Assembly (NCBI GenBank): GCA_030323885.1
Contig: CM059192.1
Span: 66,232,977-66,296,976, forward strand
From: Branchipolynoe longqiensis
Taxonomy: Eukaryota > Annelida > Polychaeta > Phyllodocida > Polynoidae
DNA length: 64,000 nt
Reading direction: 5' to 3'
In this document: in pieces, positions 21,708 through 33,008 of the stretch
Layout of the letters: each line of letters opens with the position of its first letter
Numbering within the stretch: position 1 is the first letter of the stretch
The notes under the pieces: generated by a model
The model's input: the letters and a program-made list of their open reading frames with translations, nothing else
Told to the model about the DNA's origin: nothing
The model's database searches: none
Translations under genes and position numbers: made by a program

Positions 21708-22182
21708 ACAGGATGGCCGAATGAGTTGAGCGTCCGTCTCCCATTTTGGGCGAGTCAAACCAATGACATAAAAATTGATACTTCTCACTTCCTATAGCTG
21801 GGTGCTCGGCATCATTAGGATAGGGCAGGATAATGTGACTGGTTCATCAAAGGCTGTGGTGTGTGCTTTCATGTCTGTGTGAAAGTGCATATAAAAGACC
21901 CCTTGCTGCTTATCGGAAAGAGTAGCCTATATCGTGGCAGCAGGTTTCCTCCAAAGAAATATGTCTGAATGACCATGTGTTTACGTCCAATAGCCGATGA
22001 TATGATTTAAAAAAAAGCAATGTACTCTATCTAGTATCAGTGGGATATCAGGTCATGGTGCTGGCACTCTGGTTTCCCAGTGGGGCAGCACTATTAAGTC
22101 GCCATGGGGGCGCACTGTCACAAGTCACTACCCGTCCTGATATGACCCTAGATGTTACCAGGACGTAAAACTCCAACAACCA
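21708..22182 (+). mobile_element. SINE-A interrupted by a SINE-C tail
   Basis: SINE-A runs from 'gacaggatggccgaatgag' to 'ataatgtgactg', then resumes at 'agtgggatatcaggtcatgg' after about 200 foreign bases, and ends at 'ccaggacgtaaaac'. About 25 bases of the head are deleted between 'cgtctcccattttgg' and 'gcgagtcaaacc'. Confidence 0.8.
21841..22036 (+). mobile_element. SINE-C body inserted in SINE-A
   Basis: 'gttcatcaaaggctgtggtg' through 'ttacgtccaatagccgatga' matches 63778-63930. The tRNA-like head is missing. Confidence 0.75.
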
Positions 22183-22309
22183 ACCACCGCTTCCGGCGGT
22201 TGTGGGAAGGGGAGAGAGGGCAGAGAGATGGAGGAGGCGTGTGGGTGGGAAGGTGGTGGTGGTGGGGGGGGACTGACAAGGGACAGTCGGTTCATAGTTT
22301 AGTAGCGTG

Positions 22310-23032
22310 CTATGAGCGCGCGCCCAACGGGGTTCGACGCGCGGCGGAACAAAGTGTCAACGTCCTGCCAGCTGGTTCCCAGCATGCCATCAGCGTGTTA
22401 TCGGCGCGTTGTCGGCGCGCCGCCGGCGGGTGATGGCGTGGGGATGGCGCTTTGGTGTCGTGTTAGTAGCGTGTCAACGCGTACATACCCGCCACCAACA
22501 CGTCAGGATGCGCCGGCAGCGCGTCCATACCTGCCGCCAACGCGTCCAGGCGCGCCGGCAACACGTCCAACGTGCCGAGAAACGCTGGAGCAATGCCAAT
22601 GGCGCGCCCACTACCCGTCGATGGGACTTTGCCGACGCGGCGACGGAACGGTCGCATTTTGGCAAAAAAAAGGCCAACGTTAAGCGACGTTGATCAGCGT
22701 TCTGCCAGCGTTCCGCCGGCGCGCTGGCAACGTGTATCGACATGTTGGTAAAGCGTCCGTAACGCACCCTCCAACCCGTTGGAGCGTGTCGCTGCACGAC
22801 GACAGTTTTGTGCAAGCACAAAACGATCAGCGCACCCCAACGCGTGCTGACATGTCGATTCATACGTTGCTGTCCCTCAACATGTACCGACGCGCCGGTA
22901 ACGCGCCGGTAACATGCCGGTAATGCGCCGGTAACGTACCGGACGTGTACCGACGTTTCGCCCAAAAAGGCAACACGTCGCCACGCGTTGAAGCCCGTTC
23001 GTGAGAAACGTCGTAGTGTGACAGGGCCTTTA
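22310..23032. mobile_element. TIR element related to 3711, left end missing
   Basis: The right terminus is the complement of GGCCCTGTCACACTACGACG. The interior aligns with the reverse complement of 3711-4459 over most of its length ('tgtcaacgcgtacata', 'ggaacggtcgcattttg', 'gttttgtgcaagcacaaaac'). The left terminus is not found. G-rich DNA at 22195-22275 precedes it. Confidence 0.7.
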
Positions 23033-23261
23033 ACATAGTCCAGTCAATGCATCACCCTACTACGTGGCAACTGCTTTGGGTATTGCCCATTGCTGTTCCC
23101 AAAATGACATGTACTATGAGGACATGGACATTAACCGTTATACTTCTCGACGCCGTGAGAGAGTGCCCGGATGTAGATGTTATCCCAGGCTTGGACAGTG
23201 CATCTACCATATCTAATGTATTCAAGATGGCGCATAGCATGTTGGTTGGTTGGTTGATTGG

Positions 23262-23640
23262 TTGGTGGGAGTTGTATGTCCTGGCAACATCTAATCTCAT
23301 ATCAGGACAGGTACCGACTTGTGACAGTGCACACTCATGATCACTTTATAGTGCTGCCCCATTGGGAGATCACCCCGCTGGCACCATGGCCTGACATCCC
23401 ACTCAGTTCCATTATCTCACTCATTTCCATTATCTCACTCAGTCCCATTTTCCCACTCAGTCACATTATCCTGACACTGGACTAACCAGTCCTTGCCCTA
23501 TCCTATTAATGCTGAGCGCAAGGTTAGGAAGCGACAAGTATCAATTTAGTGAGTCATCGGTTTGACTCGAGTTCGAATCAAACTCCCGACTTCCCGCACG
23601 GGAAGCCTGCTGTGCACCGATTCGGCCAGCGCGTCCGGTA
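23262..23640 (-). mobile_element. SINE-A with local expansion
   Basis: Otherwise full length. The 'cccactcagtcacattatc' segment is expanded about threefold (23398-23470). Confidence 0.8.
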
Positions 23641-23660
23641 GCACATATAAGATGTCTTAA

Positions 23661-24284
23661 GGCCCTGTCACACTTTACCGGATTGAGGAAATGAATTGAA
23701 ACAAAACAAAGTCTGTTGATATCTAGCAAAGTCTGGTGTGTGTCCGTTGCATATTCATTGATATCCGTTGATATCCGGCTCGATCCGTTACAAGTTTTGA
23801 GCATGCACAAAACTTGTAATGGAATGCGCTTGACTGACGTATGATGTTATTTTCCATTACCATCCGTTCCCTGTCCGTTACCCGTCCATTACCCATCCGT
23901 TACCATCCGTTACCCATCTGTTACCCATCCGCTACCCATCCATTACTCGTTCGTTACCCTCCGTTCCCATCCTTTCCTGTCCGTTACCTGTCCATTACTG
24001 TCTGTTCCCATCCATTAGATATCCATTACACGTCCGTTGCCATTCATTATAGTTCTTTTTATATACTGAATTGTCCATTGATTGTTAGATACATTATCAA
24101 CCGCTACCATCCATTACCGTCTGTTACCCATCCGTTACCATCTGTTACCCATCTGTTACCATCTGTTACCCATCCGTTGCTGTCCGGTACATAATTGATA
24201 CATTTCAAATCCGAATCAAACCGGATTAGAATATTTTTGTCCGTTTCAATCCCTTTCCTCAATCCGTTAAAGTCTGACAGGACC
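23661..24284. mobile_element. TIR element with simple-repeat core, 624 bp
   Basis: It starts GGCCCTGTCACACTTTACCG and ends with the complement of ggtcctgtcagactttaacg. The shared 'ggattgagg' lies next in both arms. The interior 23850-24190 is an irregular array of ccgttaccat/ctgttaccca words. The flanks are ttaa (left) and ttac (right). Confidence 0.75.
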
Positions 24285-24960
24285 TTACTGAATATCAACA
24301 TCCCCAAAAGATACATAACTCAATGAAATCTTTTTTTTAATGGAAAAATAAAACAACCATCTACCTAGATTTGATCATAGATATATTCACCTTAGATGCT
24401 GGTGTGCACATTCATGTTTTAATGGTGGGATGGGGGGGGGGGGATTTCCCATTAAGAACTCCCTGCCTTCAACATGCCACGACATTATCTAGTTAACGTA
24501 GCAATGGTGTATTACACCATACTTCAGATGCAAATTATTTTGCCTGCTTGCACTTAGAATATCTTCAAAGTTAATATATCCATATCGTAAACCTTTTTTT
24601 TTTGAAGATTTATTCTGCCTATCATCGATAAGTCTGAATAGTCCAAGAATAATAATGTTCTTTGCCAATATATAAATCTGAACCGAAAATCTGTATATTT
24701 TTACGTGTGGTATAAAGCATTTATACGAATATTATTCAGGATGGAACCCCTCCCTCTGTGGCATATCGGGTGGGGGGATTCGAACCCGCTTTGTTGTGCT
24801 TGCTGAAATTAGTTTGCTTGCTTTTACTTCAAATATCTCCTCTGCTAGTCATTTGTCAGAACAGCTAATCCAAGATCAGGTGGAATATGTCTAAGCAGTC
24901 AACATAATCAACATATCTAAAACAATGTTGCAAGCACTCAAATAAACAAATAAAACATGG
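24285..24960. other. Mostly unassigned, with SINE-B 3' scrap
   Basis: 24590-24640 holds an inverted SINE-B 3' end ('tgaagatttattctgcctat'). A G run is at 24431-24443. The rest is AT-rich and unrecognised. Confidence 0.45.
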
Positions 24961-25280
24961 ACTCAGTGTCCGAATCGGTACAGCGCAGATCTCTCGTGCG
25001 GGAGATTGGGAGTTTAATTCCCGGTTGAGTCAAACCAATGACTTAGAAAATTGATATTTGCCACTTCCTGGCTTGGCATGCTGCATTAATGGGATAGGAA
25101 AAGGACTGGTTAGCTCAGTAGCAGGATAATGTCACTGAATGAGTGGGATATCTGGTCATGGTGCCGGCGGCCTGATATCCCATAGGTCCAGCACTATAAA
25201 GTTGGCATGAGTGCACACTGTCACAAGTCGGTTCCCATCCTGGTATGATCTAGGACGTACAACTCCAACAACCAACCAAC
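24961..25280 (+). mobile_element. SINE-A, near full length
   Basis: Head 'ccgaatcggtacagcgcag', constant 'gagtcaaaccaatgactta', and a tail shortened by about 20 bases before 'aggacgtacaactccaa'. Confidence 0.8.
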
Positions 25281-25445
25281 TAATTTAGATAGCTACATGT
25301 GGTACTTGGAATAAGGGCAAGACTAACGAGAAGTCATGAGATGAACCTACTTGGTTAGCACTTCCCTGATGTATAGCTTCCTCAAACAAAGTAGTTCCGT
25401 GCAGGCAGCGTCCCATCAAATCACTTATCATTCCTTCTATGCAGA

Positions 25446-25668
25446 CCGGATCCAGTTGCTGAATTCGTAGAGAGTGGGCCTCACATGCAGAAGGTCGGGA
25501 CTTTGGTTCCCAGTCAAGTCAAACCAATGCCTTATAAAATTGATGCTTGTCGCTTCCTAGAATGGTGCTTGGCATTAATAAGATAGGGCAAGCACTGGTT
25601 AGCTCACTACCCGTCCTGATCTAACCTTAGATGTTGCCAGGATGCAAAACTCCAACAACCAACCAACC
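25446..25668 (+). mobile_element. SINE-A with internal deletion
   Basis: The sequence jumps from 'gcactggttagctca' directly to 'ctacccgtcctgatctaac', losing about 110 bases of body. Confidence 0.75.
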
Positions 25669-25861
25669 TAAGCAAACAAAGTATGTGACTTTAGCAAAGA
25701 GTGCTTTATTAGATCGAGTTGCATCATTTTCCACTCAGATAAATGAGGATCATTGGTAACTATGGAAACACATTTAACACTATCATATTGCAAATAATTA
25801 TTTGTTTGAGTTTTCCTGAAGAAATAACGCAATCCCATAAATGTGGTGGTGGTGCATGGCT

Positions 25862-26046
25862 GCTGTCGGGGGGGGGGGTGATGAAAATGGGAAATATTGT
25901 GCCTAGAGCGGGATTCAACCCCACATCTCTTTGCATTCTGGGCCAGTGTGCTAACCATTTCTCCACCTAGGCTCCTGGCTATTACCATGCTTCCCACGCC
26001 TAGCTGTCTATGCAGCTCCTTGCCTGAGAGTTCAGTGCAGACCACT
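25862..26046 (-). mobile_element. SINE-H, 3'-truncated
   Basis: Minus-strand copy of the 5' region plus the tRNA-like head ('ggattcaaccccacatctc' is the box B complement). It adjoins a fuller copy in the same orientation. Confidence 0.7.
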
Positions 26047-26054
26047 ACATTCGT

Positions 26055-26388
26055 CCCACTAGAACTTTAAGTCTGTTAATGCTTACAATTGCATACATAC
26101 AGACAATGCACTTACATATATACATACACAAGGGTAGGTTCAACAATTATACATCACGCAGCTTGTACAGGATCCTGATCACAGCACCAGTGTCATAGGG
26201 GTGATGAAGATGGGAAATATTGTGCCTAGAGTGGGACTCGAACCCACATCTCTTTACATTCTGGGAGAGTGTGCTAACCATTACGCCACCTAGGCTCCCT
26301 GATATCACCAAACTACCCACGCCTACTTATCTATGAGGCTCCTTGCCTGAGAGGTCAGTGCAGACCACTACAGCAGCTTTCAATATTG
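26055..26388 (-). mobile_element. SINE-H with intact-looking tRNA-like head
   Basis: The segment 26223-26295 is 73 nt. On the minus strand it folds to a 7-bp acceptor stem (GCCTAGG with TCTAGGC) and a perfect T arm (GTGGG/CCCAC around TTCGAGT). The anticodon arm does not pair, so it is a SINE head, not a tRNA gene. The tail carries 'cttgtacaggatcctgatca' on the plus strand. Confidence 0.75.
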
Positions 26389-26482
26389 CATATTATAATT
26401 TACATCACAGTCAGGTTCGAAGGTAGCTGCTACCTTTACTGACTCTCTTATTATGGTCTTACTTGTACTTGACTGTACTTAA

Positions 26483-26808
26483 AGTTGCATAGTCGGATGA
26501 AATATCACATTTTCAAAACCAAACCAATTATCTAGATTTGATTTGACATATCTCACTTAGATACTGATGCACTTATTAAGCATTTGTTTCTGCATAGAAG
26601 TCAATACTGAGTCAATTTAACAGAACCTGTTCCTGCAAAAGTCTATGGTGTCAGAGTTTTGGCAAGTTTGCCAAAACTAATTTTCCATGTTTGCACTCAA
26701 AATATCTAAAGAGTTTACTATTGAAAATGAAAGTAACTTTGAACTGATGTAAAGTAGATACTAGTGATCAATCTAATATATTTATCTCAGGCCATCCCGT
26801 CTGGTTTG
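26483..26808 (+). mobile_element. Element E, right end truncated
   Basis: It starts 'ttgcatagtcggatg' and runs through 'tagatactgatgcacttatt'. It stops at 'tttatctcag' next to 'gccatcccgtctgg', which is the complement of a SINE-A 5' end. Confidence 0.75.
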
Positions 26809-27150
26809 CATCTCTAACCTGTAAGCTTCCAGAATGACATTAACGATGCGATGCTATACGTTGCCATAGGTACACAATTCGATGACTCTCAATTAAATCT
26901 GGAGAGTGCAGCTGCCATTGAACAATTCCTCTTTAATGCCAGATAAAAACTAAATTTACATCATAATACATCAAATTACCATTCTACTGAAGATAAAGGA
27001 ACACCTAGTGTATGGTGTGTGCAGCCCCCGCGCAGGGGGGGCAGGGCATGCTGGGAAATCCCCCACCCCTGGAGGGTGAGGAGGCAATACATTACAGACC
27101 TTATAACATGTGATAAGAGGCTTATCACTATCCATATAGATATATATATA
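26809..27150. other. Unassigned
   Basis: No family recognised. It contains a small inverted pair 'cccccgcgc' / 'gcagggggggc' near 27023-27050. Confidence 0.3.
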
Positions 27151-27153
27151 TAC

Positions 27154-27490
27154 ATGCTATATAATCTATTATGTGAATATAAATAAAGAACAGTCCCTAA
27201 TGTTTTTTGCTGCTCCTTCTGGCCACCTTCTGGGCACCTCTCGCTTCCCAACACCCTTTATTTTCAGCAGGCCCCTCTGTAACCTGGAACTCTCTGCTTC
27301 CCCCTTCCTGGGAACCGACTCCAACGGTCTCCCAGCTCTCACTTCAAAATTATATGTATATGTCTACTGCGTGTGGCTAGTGTAACCCACCCCCCTGAAT
27401 GAGTTGATGTGGGACCAGTTGTCAGGGCAGAGGTGGGTCACTTGATCCTGGATGCCGGAGTGAGTGGAGAGCAATAAAGACGTGAAAGAA
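27154..27490 (+). repeat. A-like repeat remnant with poly(A) signal
   Basis: The signature 'ctatataatctattatgtga' runs into atataaataaag (27161-27188). AATAAAG lies 3' at 27474. This matches the signal order of the retrotransposon A and B repeats (TATA-bearing start, AATAAA-bearing end), but the sequence between is not obviously homologous. Confidence 0.4.
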
Positions 27491-27704
27491 GCAAGCGTAC
27501 TCATTCTCCTGCTTGCTTGGGGGAGGTCTACAGCGTGAGGGTCAAGTACCGGGCGGCCAACAAAGGGGCCCATCACATATGTATATGTGTGTAGTTTCCC
27601 TGAGAGGCATTATATGCTACAAACAACATAATTAATAGACTATAATTACACCACTTTATCCTTCTTTCCATAGGACTTAATTTATTTCTTGTGTTTCTGA
27701 CTTT

Positions 27705-28013
27705 TTTTTTGTCCATTAGTTGTTTAAGCAGGGGAAATTTCAGTCAAGGACGACTGGTCTTCCTCATTCCACTGCTGGTCGATGGAAAGCCCGAGCCTAC
27801 ACTTTTACCGACCAAAGGGATTTTTAACCTCCCACACCACATAGACATGGTATGAGAGCAACCGGCCTTTGATGACGCTGTAAGTTATACACAGCGGTGG
27901 AAATCCAAATTGGCAGAGATGGGGGCATGGGGAATCGAACCGCCTACCCTCAGATTAGGAGTCTGACCTAGAAACAAGTCAAACACTCTAACCACTCCGC
28001 CACAGAGAACGCC
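27705..28013 (-). mobile_element. SINE-B body with alternative tail L
   Basis: The body and head (27775-28013) are standard, with box B complement 'ggaatcgaacc'. The 3' end is not the usual cttgaag tail but 'tccattagttgtttaagcag' plus 'cattccactgctgg', the tail also found on SINE-A at 29212-29445. Confidence 0.75.
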
Positions 28014-28675
28014 ACATGAGTACATTTCAGCCGCTAGACCAGTTTAATGTGTTAATGTGTTATTGTTGAAAAAAGCATCATGTCATTTCTATTTGTTCAC
28101 TTTTATTTCACTATGCTTGTGTTATGAATAGAATAGACATAACAAACGACACGACACGGGACTACATAGTATGGGAATTTATTACGAAGTGCAAACAAGG
28201 TTAAATTGAAGCACAAATGAGAAATCGAGGGCGAGTCAGTACAATGGGTAGGTCTAATGGTGAGTTCGATCCTGCACGACCCGGCACCTCAACCCTATAG
28301 TTACTGTCTGCTGTAAGGGCTGGGTGGGTCGGTGAAGACATTGGGAGGTGTTGATGGTCCGGCGTCAGGTGGTGAAGTGCCAGTCTGGCGGGGCGGAAGC
28401 GGAAGTGGGGGAACGGGAGGGGGGGGGGGCACCTGGGGACCAGAGGAGGGGAAGGGGCGCCCGTGTCGCCACCTGAAGGGAAAGGGGGAAAGGGGTGAAA
28501 GGGGGGGGGGGGCGGCCACCTACCGGGTTGTGTGGGGCACTTTCGCATGGAGTAGTCTATAGCTAAGGGATCCCAGTGTGTCCCTTGTCGAGGTGAATTA
28601 CCCACGTTGCCCTGAGCAACATGCCCGTGTTGTATAGAAATCAGTGGCGTGCTACCTAAATTAAATTGACCAGAC
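28014..28675. other. Unassigned, with G-rich tracts
   Basis: 28395-28515 is G-rich (ggaggggggg, ggggaaaggggg). The Pro-rich minus-strand frame here (134 codons) reflects that composition. No domain recognised. Confidence 0.4.
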
Positions 28676-28843
28676 GCATTCGCCGATTCGCTACAGCGCA
28701 GGCTTCCCGTGCGGACGGTCTAGAGTTCGAATCCTGGCCGAGTCAAACCAATGACTTATACATTTTATACTTGGCACTACCTAGAGTGGCTCGCAGCATT
28801 AATCTGATAGGATAATGACTGGTTAGCTCAGTGGCAGGATAAG
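28676..28843 (+). mobile_element. SINE-A, 3'-truncated
   Basis: The head is intact ('gattcgctacagcgcaggc', 'agagttcgaatcctggccga'). The element stops after 'ggttagctcagtggcaggat'. Confidence 0.8.
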
Positions 28844-29025
28844 AATTTACTATACACTCCGATTTACAAGATAAACCATGTACACAAAATATTGTGTAAA
28901 TAAATAGCTAAATACCTGTTAAACTTACGGTCAGAACACCAGTTCTACAATACCGACAACAGATATATATGAATAAAATTAATTTACACAAAAAAAAGAT
29001 TAAAAAAAGAAAAAGCAATATAAAT

Positions 29026-29493
29026 ATGCATTTTCCAATTCTGAGCATTCATTTTTTGGGTCATGAAAGTAATTTACCAAAGAAAACAAGCTACAACAAA
29101 AAATGGAAAGGGGCCTATAAACATGGTTTTTCCAATTCTGAACTTTCATTGTTTAGGTTATGAGAGTAATTTACCAAAGAAAAAAAGCAACAACAAAAAG
29201 AAGCAATCTAAACAGACGGGAGGGCCGAATGAGTTAGAGCATCCATCTCCTACGTTGGTAGATCATGGGATCATGGGTTCAAACCCTGGTCGAGTCAAAC
29301 CAATTACTTAAAAATTGATACTTGTCGGTCCTAGCCAGGCGCTTGGCATTATTATTAGGATAGGGCAAGGAGCAGTGGAATGAGAAAGACCGATCATCCG
29401 CGATTGAAATTTCCCCTGCTTAAACAACTAATGAACAAAAAAAAAAAACACCAAAAACATGGCTTTTCCAAATCTCTGAACATTCATACTGCG
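29026..29493. repeat. 93-bp direct repeat split by a SINE
   Basis: Units at 29026-29118 and 29119-29205 share 'aattctga.c.ttcatt' and 'agtaatttaccaaagaaaa'. A third start ('acatggcttttcc..gaacattcat') appears at 29457-29493, after the SINE at 29212-29445. Confidence 0.6.
29212..29445 (+). mobile_element. SINE-A head with alternative tail L
   Basis: Head 'gggccgaatgagttagagc', box B 'gggttcaaaccctgg' and constant 'gtcgagtcaaaccaa', then 'agcagtggaatgagaaagac' and 'tttcccctgcttaaacaact' ending in a poly-A run. Confidence 0.75.
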
Positions 29494-30217
29494 AGATTTG
29501 AATACACCAAGATTAATGGGCAGCCAGAATTTGCGCAAGCGATGTTGCAGCCGGCATGTTTGGGTTAGTGCTAATCGTGCACGTTGCATTATCGCAGCCT
29601 CTGGGGACTGGCCCGGTACGTGTAACATGAGCTTCTGCTTGTGTTCATGTGCGTGAGCTGCTCAAGCTGAGGTGAAGGGGCCTTGACATCACCCGTAGGG
29701 TTTAGGGGTGTGTAACGGGAGGTGGTCATCTGATCACTTCACATTTCAAGTTAGCCGACCACTCATCTATTTCCCCACCTTTTACTAATAACATCATGGG
29801 AAAGGAAATATTTTTGGAAAATTGATATTTTTGGTAAATAATTTGTCTTCGGCGGGAAGAGTTCAAGTGGCTATGATTCTGGAAACCATTGGTTTCTATG
29901 GAGTTTTCTGTAATATATATACTGAATCGATAGAGAATGGAGCCAAGGTGCTGATATATATGATTGGACTAGTCAGCAGGAGGCTTAGTTAGTGAGGCGT
30001 TGACTGATTATATTTATGTCATAGATTGCCCCCACATGCGTACTGCGTGGTTGGCCTAATAGTAAGAATAGTCGATTAGGGTAATATCTGACCGAGTCAT
30101 GGTAAAGATTCTTTGGTTTGTATTTATTTAATTATTATTCTAAGGGATACAAAATCAGTGCTTGCTCAGGTGTGGGGGGTTTGCACAGCCATATCAATGT
30201 GTACCAACATTTACACA
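29494..30217. other. Unassigned
   Basis: Mixed-composition DNA with no repeat family, domain or structured RNA that I recognise. Confidence 0.35.
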
Positions 30218-30545
30218 AATCATAAGTAGTGTAATGGTTAGAAGACCAGCCCCAGATTTGCAAGAGGCCTGGTTTGAATCCTGCTCATTAGGTGCGATAT
30301 TATCCATGACACTGGTTGCCATTCACCTGGATCCTGTACAAACTATGCGATCTTTGGTTGATGAACCTATTGTATGTACCTATATGCATTGGTTGTAGGT
30401 AGGATATTGTAAATATTAAATGACTTATGGATAAAAACAATTTTGAAATACATACAATTCTAGGGGATGAGTGTAGAAGTCTGCAGTAAGCTCTCACAGA
30501 AAAGGATCCATGTAGACAGGTATGTGTGGATAGGGCGATTGCCTC
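30218..30545 (+). mobile_element. SINE-H
   Basis: Head 'gtagtgtaatggttagaag' and 'tggtttgaatcctgctcatt' (box B), then 'gacactggttgcc' and 'gatcctgtacaaactatgc', ending about 'atggataaaaac'. It is followed by the start of another unit (30470-30545). Confidence 0.65.
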
Positions 30546-30550
30546 AGGGA

Positions 30551-31370
30551 GCCTCATCATCATCATCATGCTGTCGGTCATGATGCAACAAAGACTGCTT
30601 TCATTACTTGACTGCTGCTTTCCATTTAGCTCTCTGCTGTGAGAGTTGTGTCCATGAGTCAGTCTTAATGTCTCTCAGCTTCAGGTTTCTCTTGATGGTA
30701 TCCTTGAACTGGAGACAAGGGTGCCCTCTCTTTCTGTAACCAGAAGGCAGTTGAGAATAGAGGATCTGCTTTGGTAGCCTGTCTGATGACATCCTCATGA
30801 GGTGTCCAGTCCACTGGAGATTCTTTTTGATCAGAAGATCTTCCATAGAGTGCAGCCCCATCCATTCAAGTATTTCCTTATTTGTCACTTTGTCCTTCCA
30901 GGTTAGCCTCATGATTGAATGCAGATGTTGCATCATGAAAGCATGTAGCTTTTTCACCTGTCGTCTGTACACTGTCCAGGCCTCGGCTCCGCATAGTAGG
31001 GTGGATAGCACAATTGCACGGTAGATCTTGCCTTTGACCCGAATGAACACATGGTGGTTGTTCCAGAGTCTCTGGCGTAGTCGGCCGAAAGATGTGCTAG
31101 ACTTGGCCATCCTCCTCTGTATTTCAGCATCAATGCGTCCATCACTTAATATAGTGCTTCCAAGGTAGGTGAATTCCGGAACAGAGGTCAGCTTGTTTCT
31201 GTCAACCATGATCTCCTCCTCTCTGGTTCTTGTAGAGTTGGGTTGGCACAGCACCTCCGTCTTCTTGATGTTAATCTTCAGGCCGAATAGGGAGCCTAGG
31301 TAGTCTAATAATTGGATATTTTCTTTTACTTCCGTTGACGCACCAATATATACGTAATCATGCATGCATA
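30551..31370 (-). pseudogene. LINE reverse transcriptase 3' fragment (copy 2, longest)
   Basis: A minus-strand frame of 253 codons (31365 to 30604). It starts in the region after the active site ('GLKINIKKTEVLCQPNS'), runs through 'FTYLGSTILSDGRID', 'SFGRLRQRLWNNHHV', 'TLLCGAEAWTVYRRQ' and 'QWTGHLMRM', and ends 'KWKAAVK'. This is the C-terminal domain of a non-LTR retrotransposon reverse transcriptase. The catalytic half and the endonuclease are missing, so it is 5'-truncated and dead, although its frame is open. The 3' UTR is only about 55 bases and ends in (GAT)n at 30555-30569. Confidence 0.85.
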
Positions 31371-31434
31371 TCTAGCTAAGATACTTGCGCATTTCCTAGT
31401 CATTTGCTTTTATTTATGATGGATATTAAATCAG

Positions 31435-31520
31435 CTTAGTCCAATGAAAACATCACATTTTAAAATCAAAATACTTACACTTGGCTTTGATCTTACACAT
31501 CAAACTTAGATAACATGGCA
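31435..31520 (+). mobile_element. Element E fragment
   Basis: 'cttagtccaatgaaaacatc', 'ttgatcttacacatcaaact' and 'tagata' match the left third of E. The remainder is replaced by AT-rich DNA. Confidence 0.55.
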
Positions 31521-31524
31521 CTCA

Positions 31525-31647
31525 CTATATATATTCAATCTATGTATATTTAATATATATATATTTAATATATATTTAATATATATATATGTTTAATATA
31601 TATATATTTAACATATATTTAATATATATATTTAACATATATATTCT
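31525..31647. repeat. TTTAATATATAT microsatellite
   Basis: Alternating tatata and tttaatat/tttaacat words, about 120 bp. Confidence 0.8.
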
Positions 31648-31790
31648 ATATAAACAGAGTTCAGGCGTAAAACCACGTAAACGCCAATCCAAAAATGCAC
31701 TTGAAATAAAAGATGTGTATCTGAAAATAATTGTAATTCTAACTAATTCCACTGTTCTTATGTTGACATGATTATGGAGCAACGAACAAC
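31648..31790 (-). mobile_element. Element F fragment
   Basis: 'agagttcaggcgtaaa', 'cgccaatccaaaaa' and 'taattccactgttctta' match F at 60907-61138 in reverse orientation. The far terminus is missing. Confidence 0.55.
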
Positions 31791-32039
31791 AAAGGTTGGG
31801 GTGTCATGGGAAGGTGGACAGTGTGATAGTGGATGCAAGTTGACAACACGACAACTAGTATGCGAGTGATTTATTTCGGGCACGCGGCCAACCAAGAAGG
31901 GTCCAGTGACGTCACACGCACACGGGTATACGCACTGTACTGATACCTTACAGACAGCTGTCAGGCAAAACCAAAAAAAACACCCTTGCTCATGATGAAC
32001 CTTTATGTGGATGTTTGAATGATTACTATCTGGACAGTT

Positions 32040-32465
32040 TAATGATGTTGCCATGGTTACAGACACGTTCACACAAATACTTGATTCGGAACAGGAGGAG
32101 ATGAAGATAGACTGTTTAGTGGGTTGCATATGTTGCCATGGTTACATACACATTCACACAAATGCTTAATGCGGAACAGGAGGAGATGAAGATAGACTGT
32201 TTAGTGGGTTGTATATTTTGCCATGGTTACATACATATTCACACAAATCCTTGATTCAGAACAGGAGGAGATGAAGATAGACTGCTTAGTGGGTTGTATA
32301 TGTTGCCATGGTTACAGACACATTCACACAAATGCTTCATCCGGAACAGGAGCAGATGAAGATATACTGCTTAGTGGGTTATATATGTTGCCATGGTTAC
32401 AGACACATTCACGCAAATGCTTGGTTCGGCACAGGACGAGATGAAGATAGACTGCTTGCTGATTG
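32040..32465. repeat. 86-bp minisatellite, five units
   Basis: Units begin 'tgttgccatggttac' at about 32042, 32131, 32216, 32301 and 32387, and end 'agatgaagatagactg'. The units are very similar, so the array is recent. Confidence 0.85.
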
Positions 32466-33008
32466 GTGTATGGGGGAGGAAATGCATTGTTCCTACTAAA
32501 TAAAAGATTCACCTCTATCGAGAGTAGAGATTAATGACGACCCTGCTTGGAACGGTTTCGGTAGAAATTAACTATCGAGGGGGTCGTTCCAATGCATACT
32601 GTGTATCTATATTTGCTTAAGGATGAGAAATTGTGAGGGAATGCATAAAAAACACGACAATATGGCAGCCAGTCTCAATTTGACTTCTAAAGTGTATTAA
32701 TGTACATGATTTGTCGACTTCATAAAACGAAGCTAGCAGCTTATAACAACCAAGCATTGGAATCATATATTTAGCTTATTTTATTGCAAATTCATGGGGT
32801 ATATCTATAACCCAGTCACACGACCCTGTAGCATTGTCAAGCAGTTCTGTCCCAGGTACAAAACAGCGGGAGGACAGACTTCAGGCCAAAATACAAATTT
32901 CAAATTCAAATGCAATATGAACATGGCCACCAATGTACGATATTCCTCCTGTTTTATGATTATCTATGGTAATATTAAGCTATCTTTAATTCATAAATTT
33001 AGTAGAGC
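32466..33008. other. Unassigned
   Basis: No family recognised. 32560-32600 contains 'ctatcgagggggtcgttcc', near 'acctctatcgagag' at 32512, but no clear element boundary. Confidence 0.3.

Noticed and set aside
26223..26295. Candidate tRNA gene on the minus strand
   Set aside because: Acceptor and T arms pair well and the length is 73 nt, but the anticodon arm does not form and the segment belongs to a repeated SINE.
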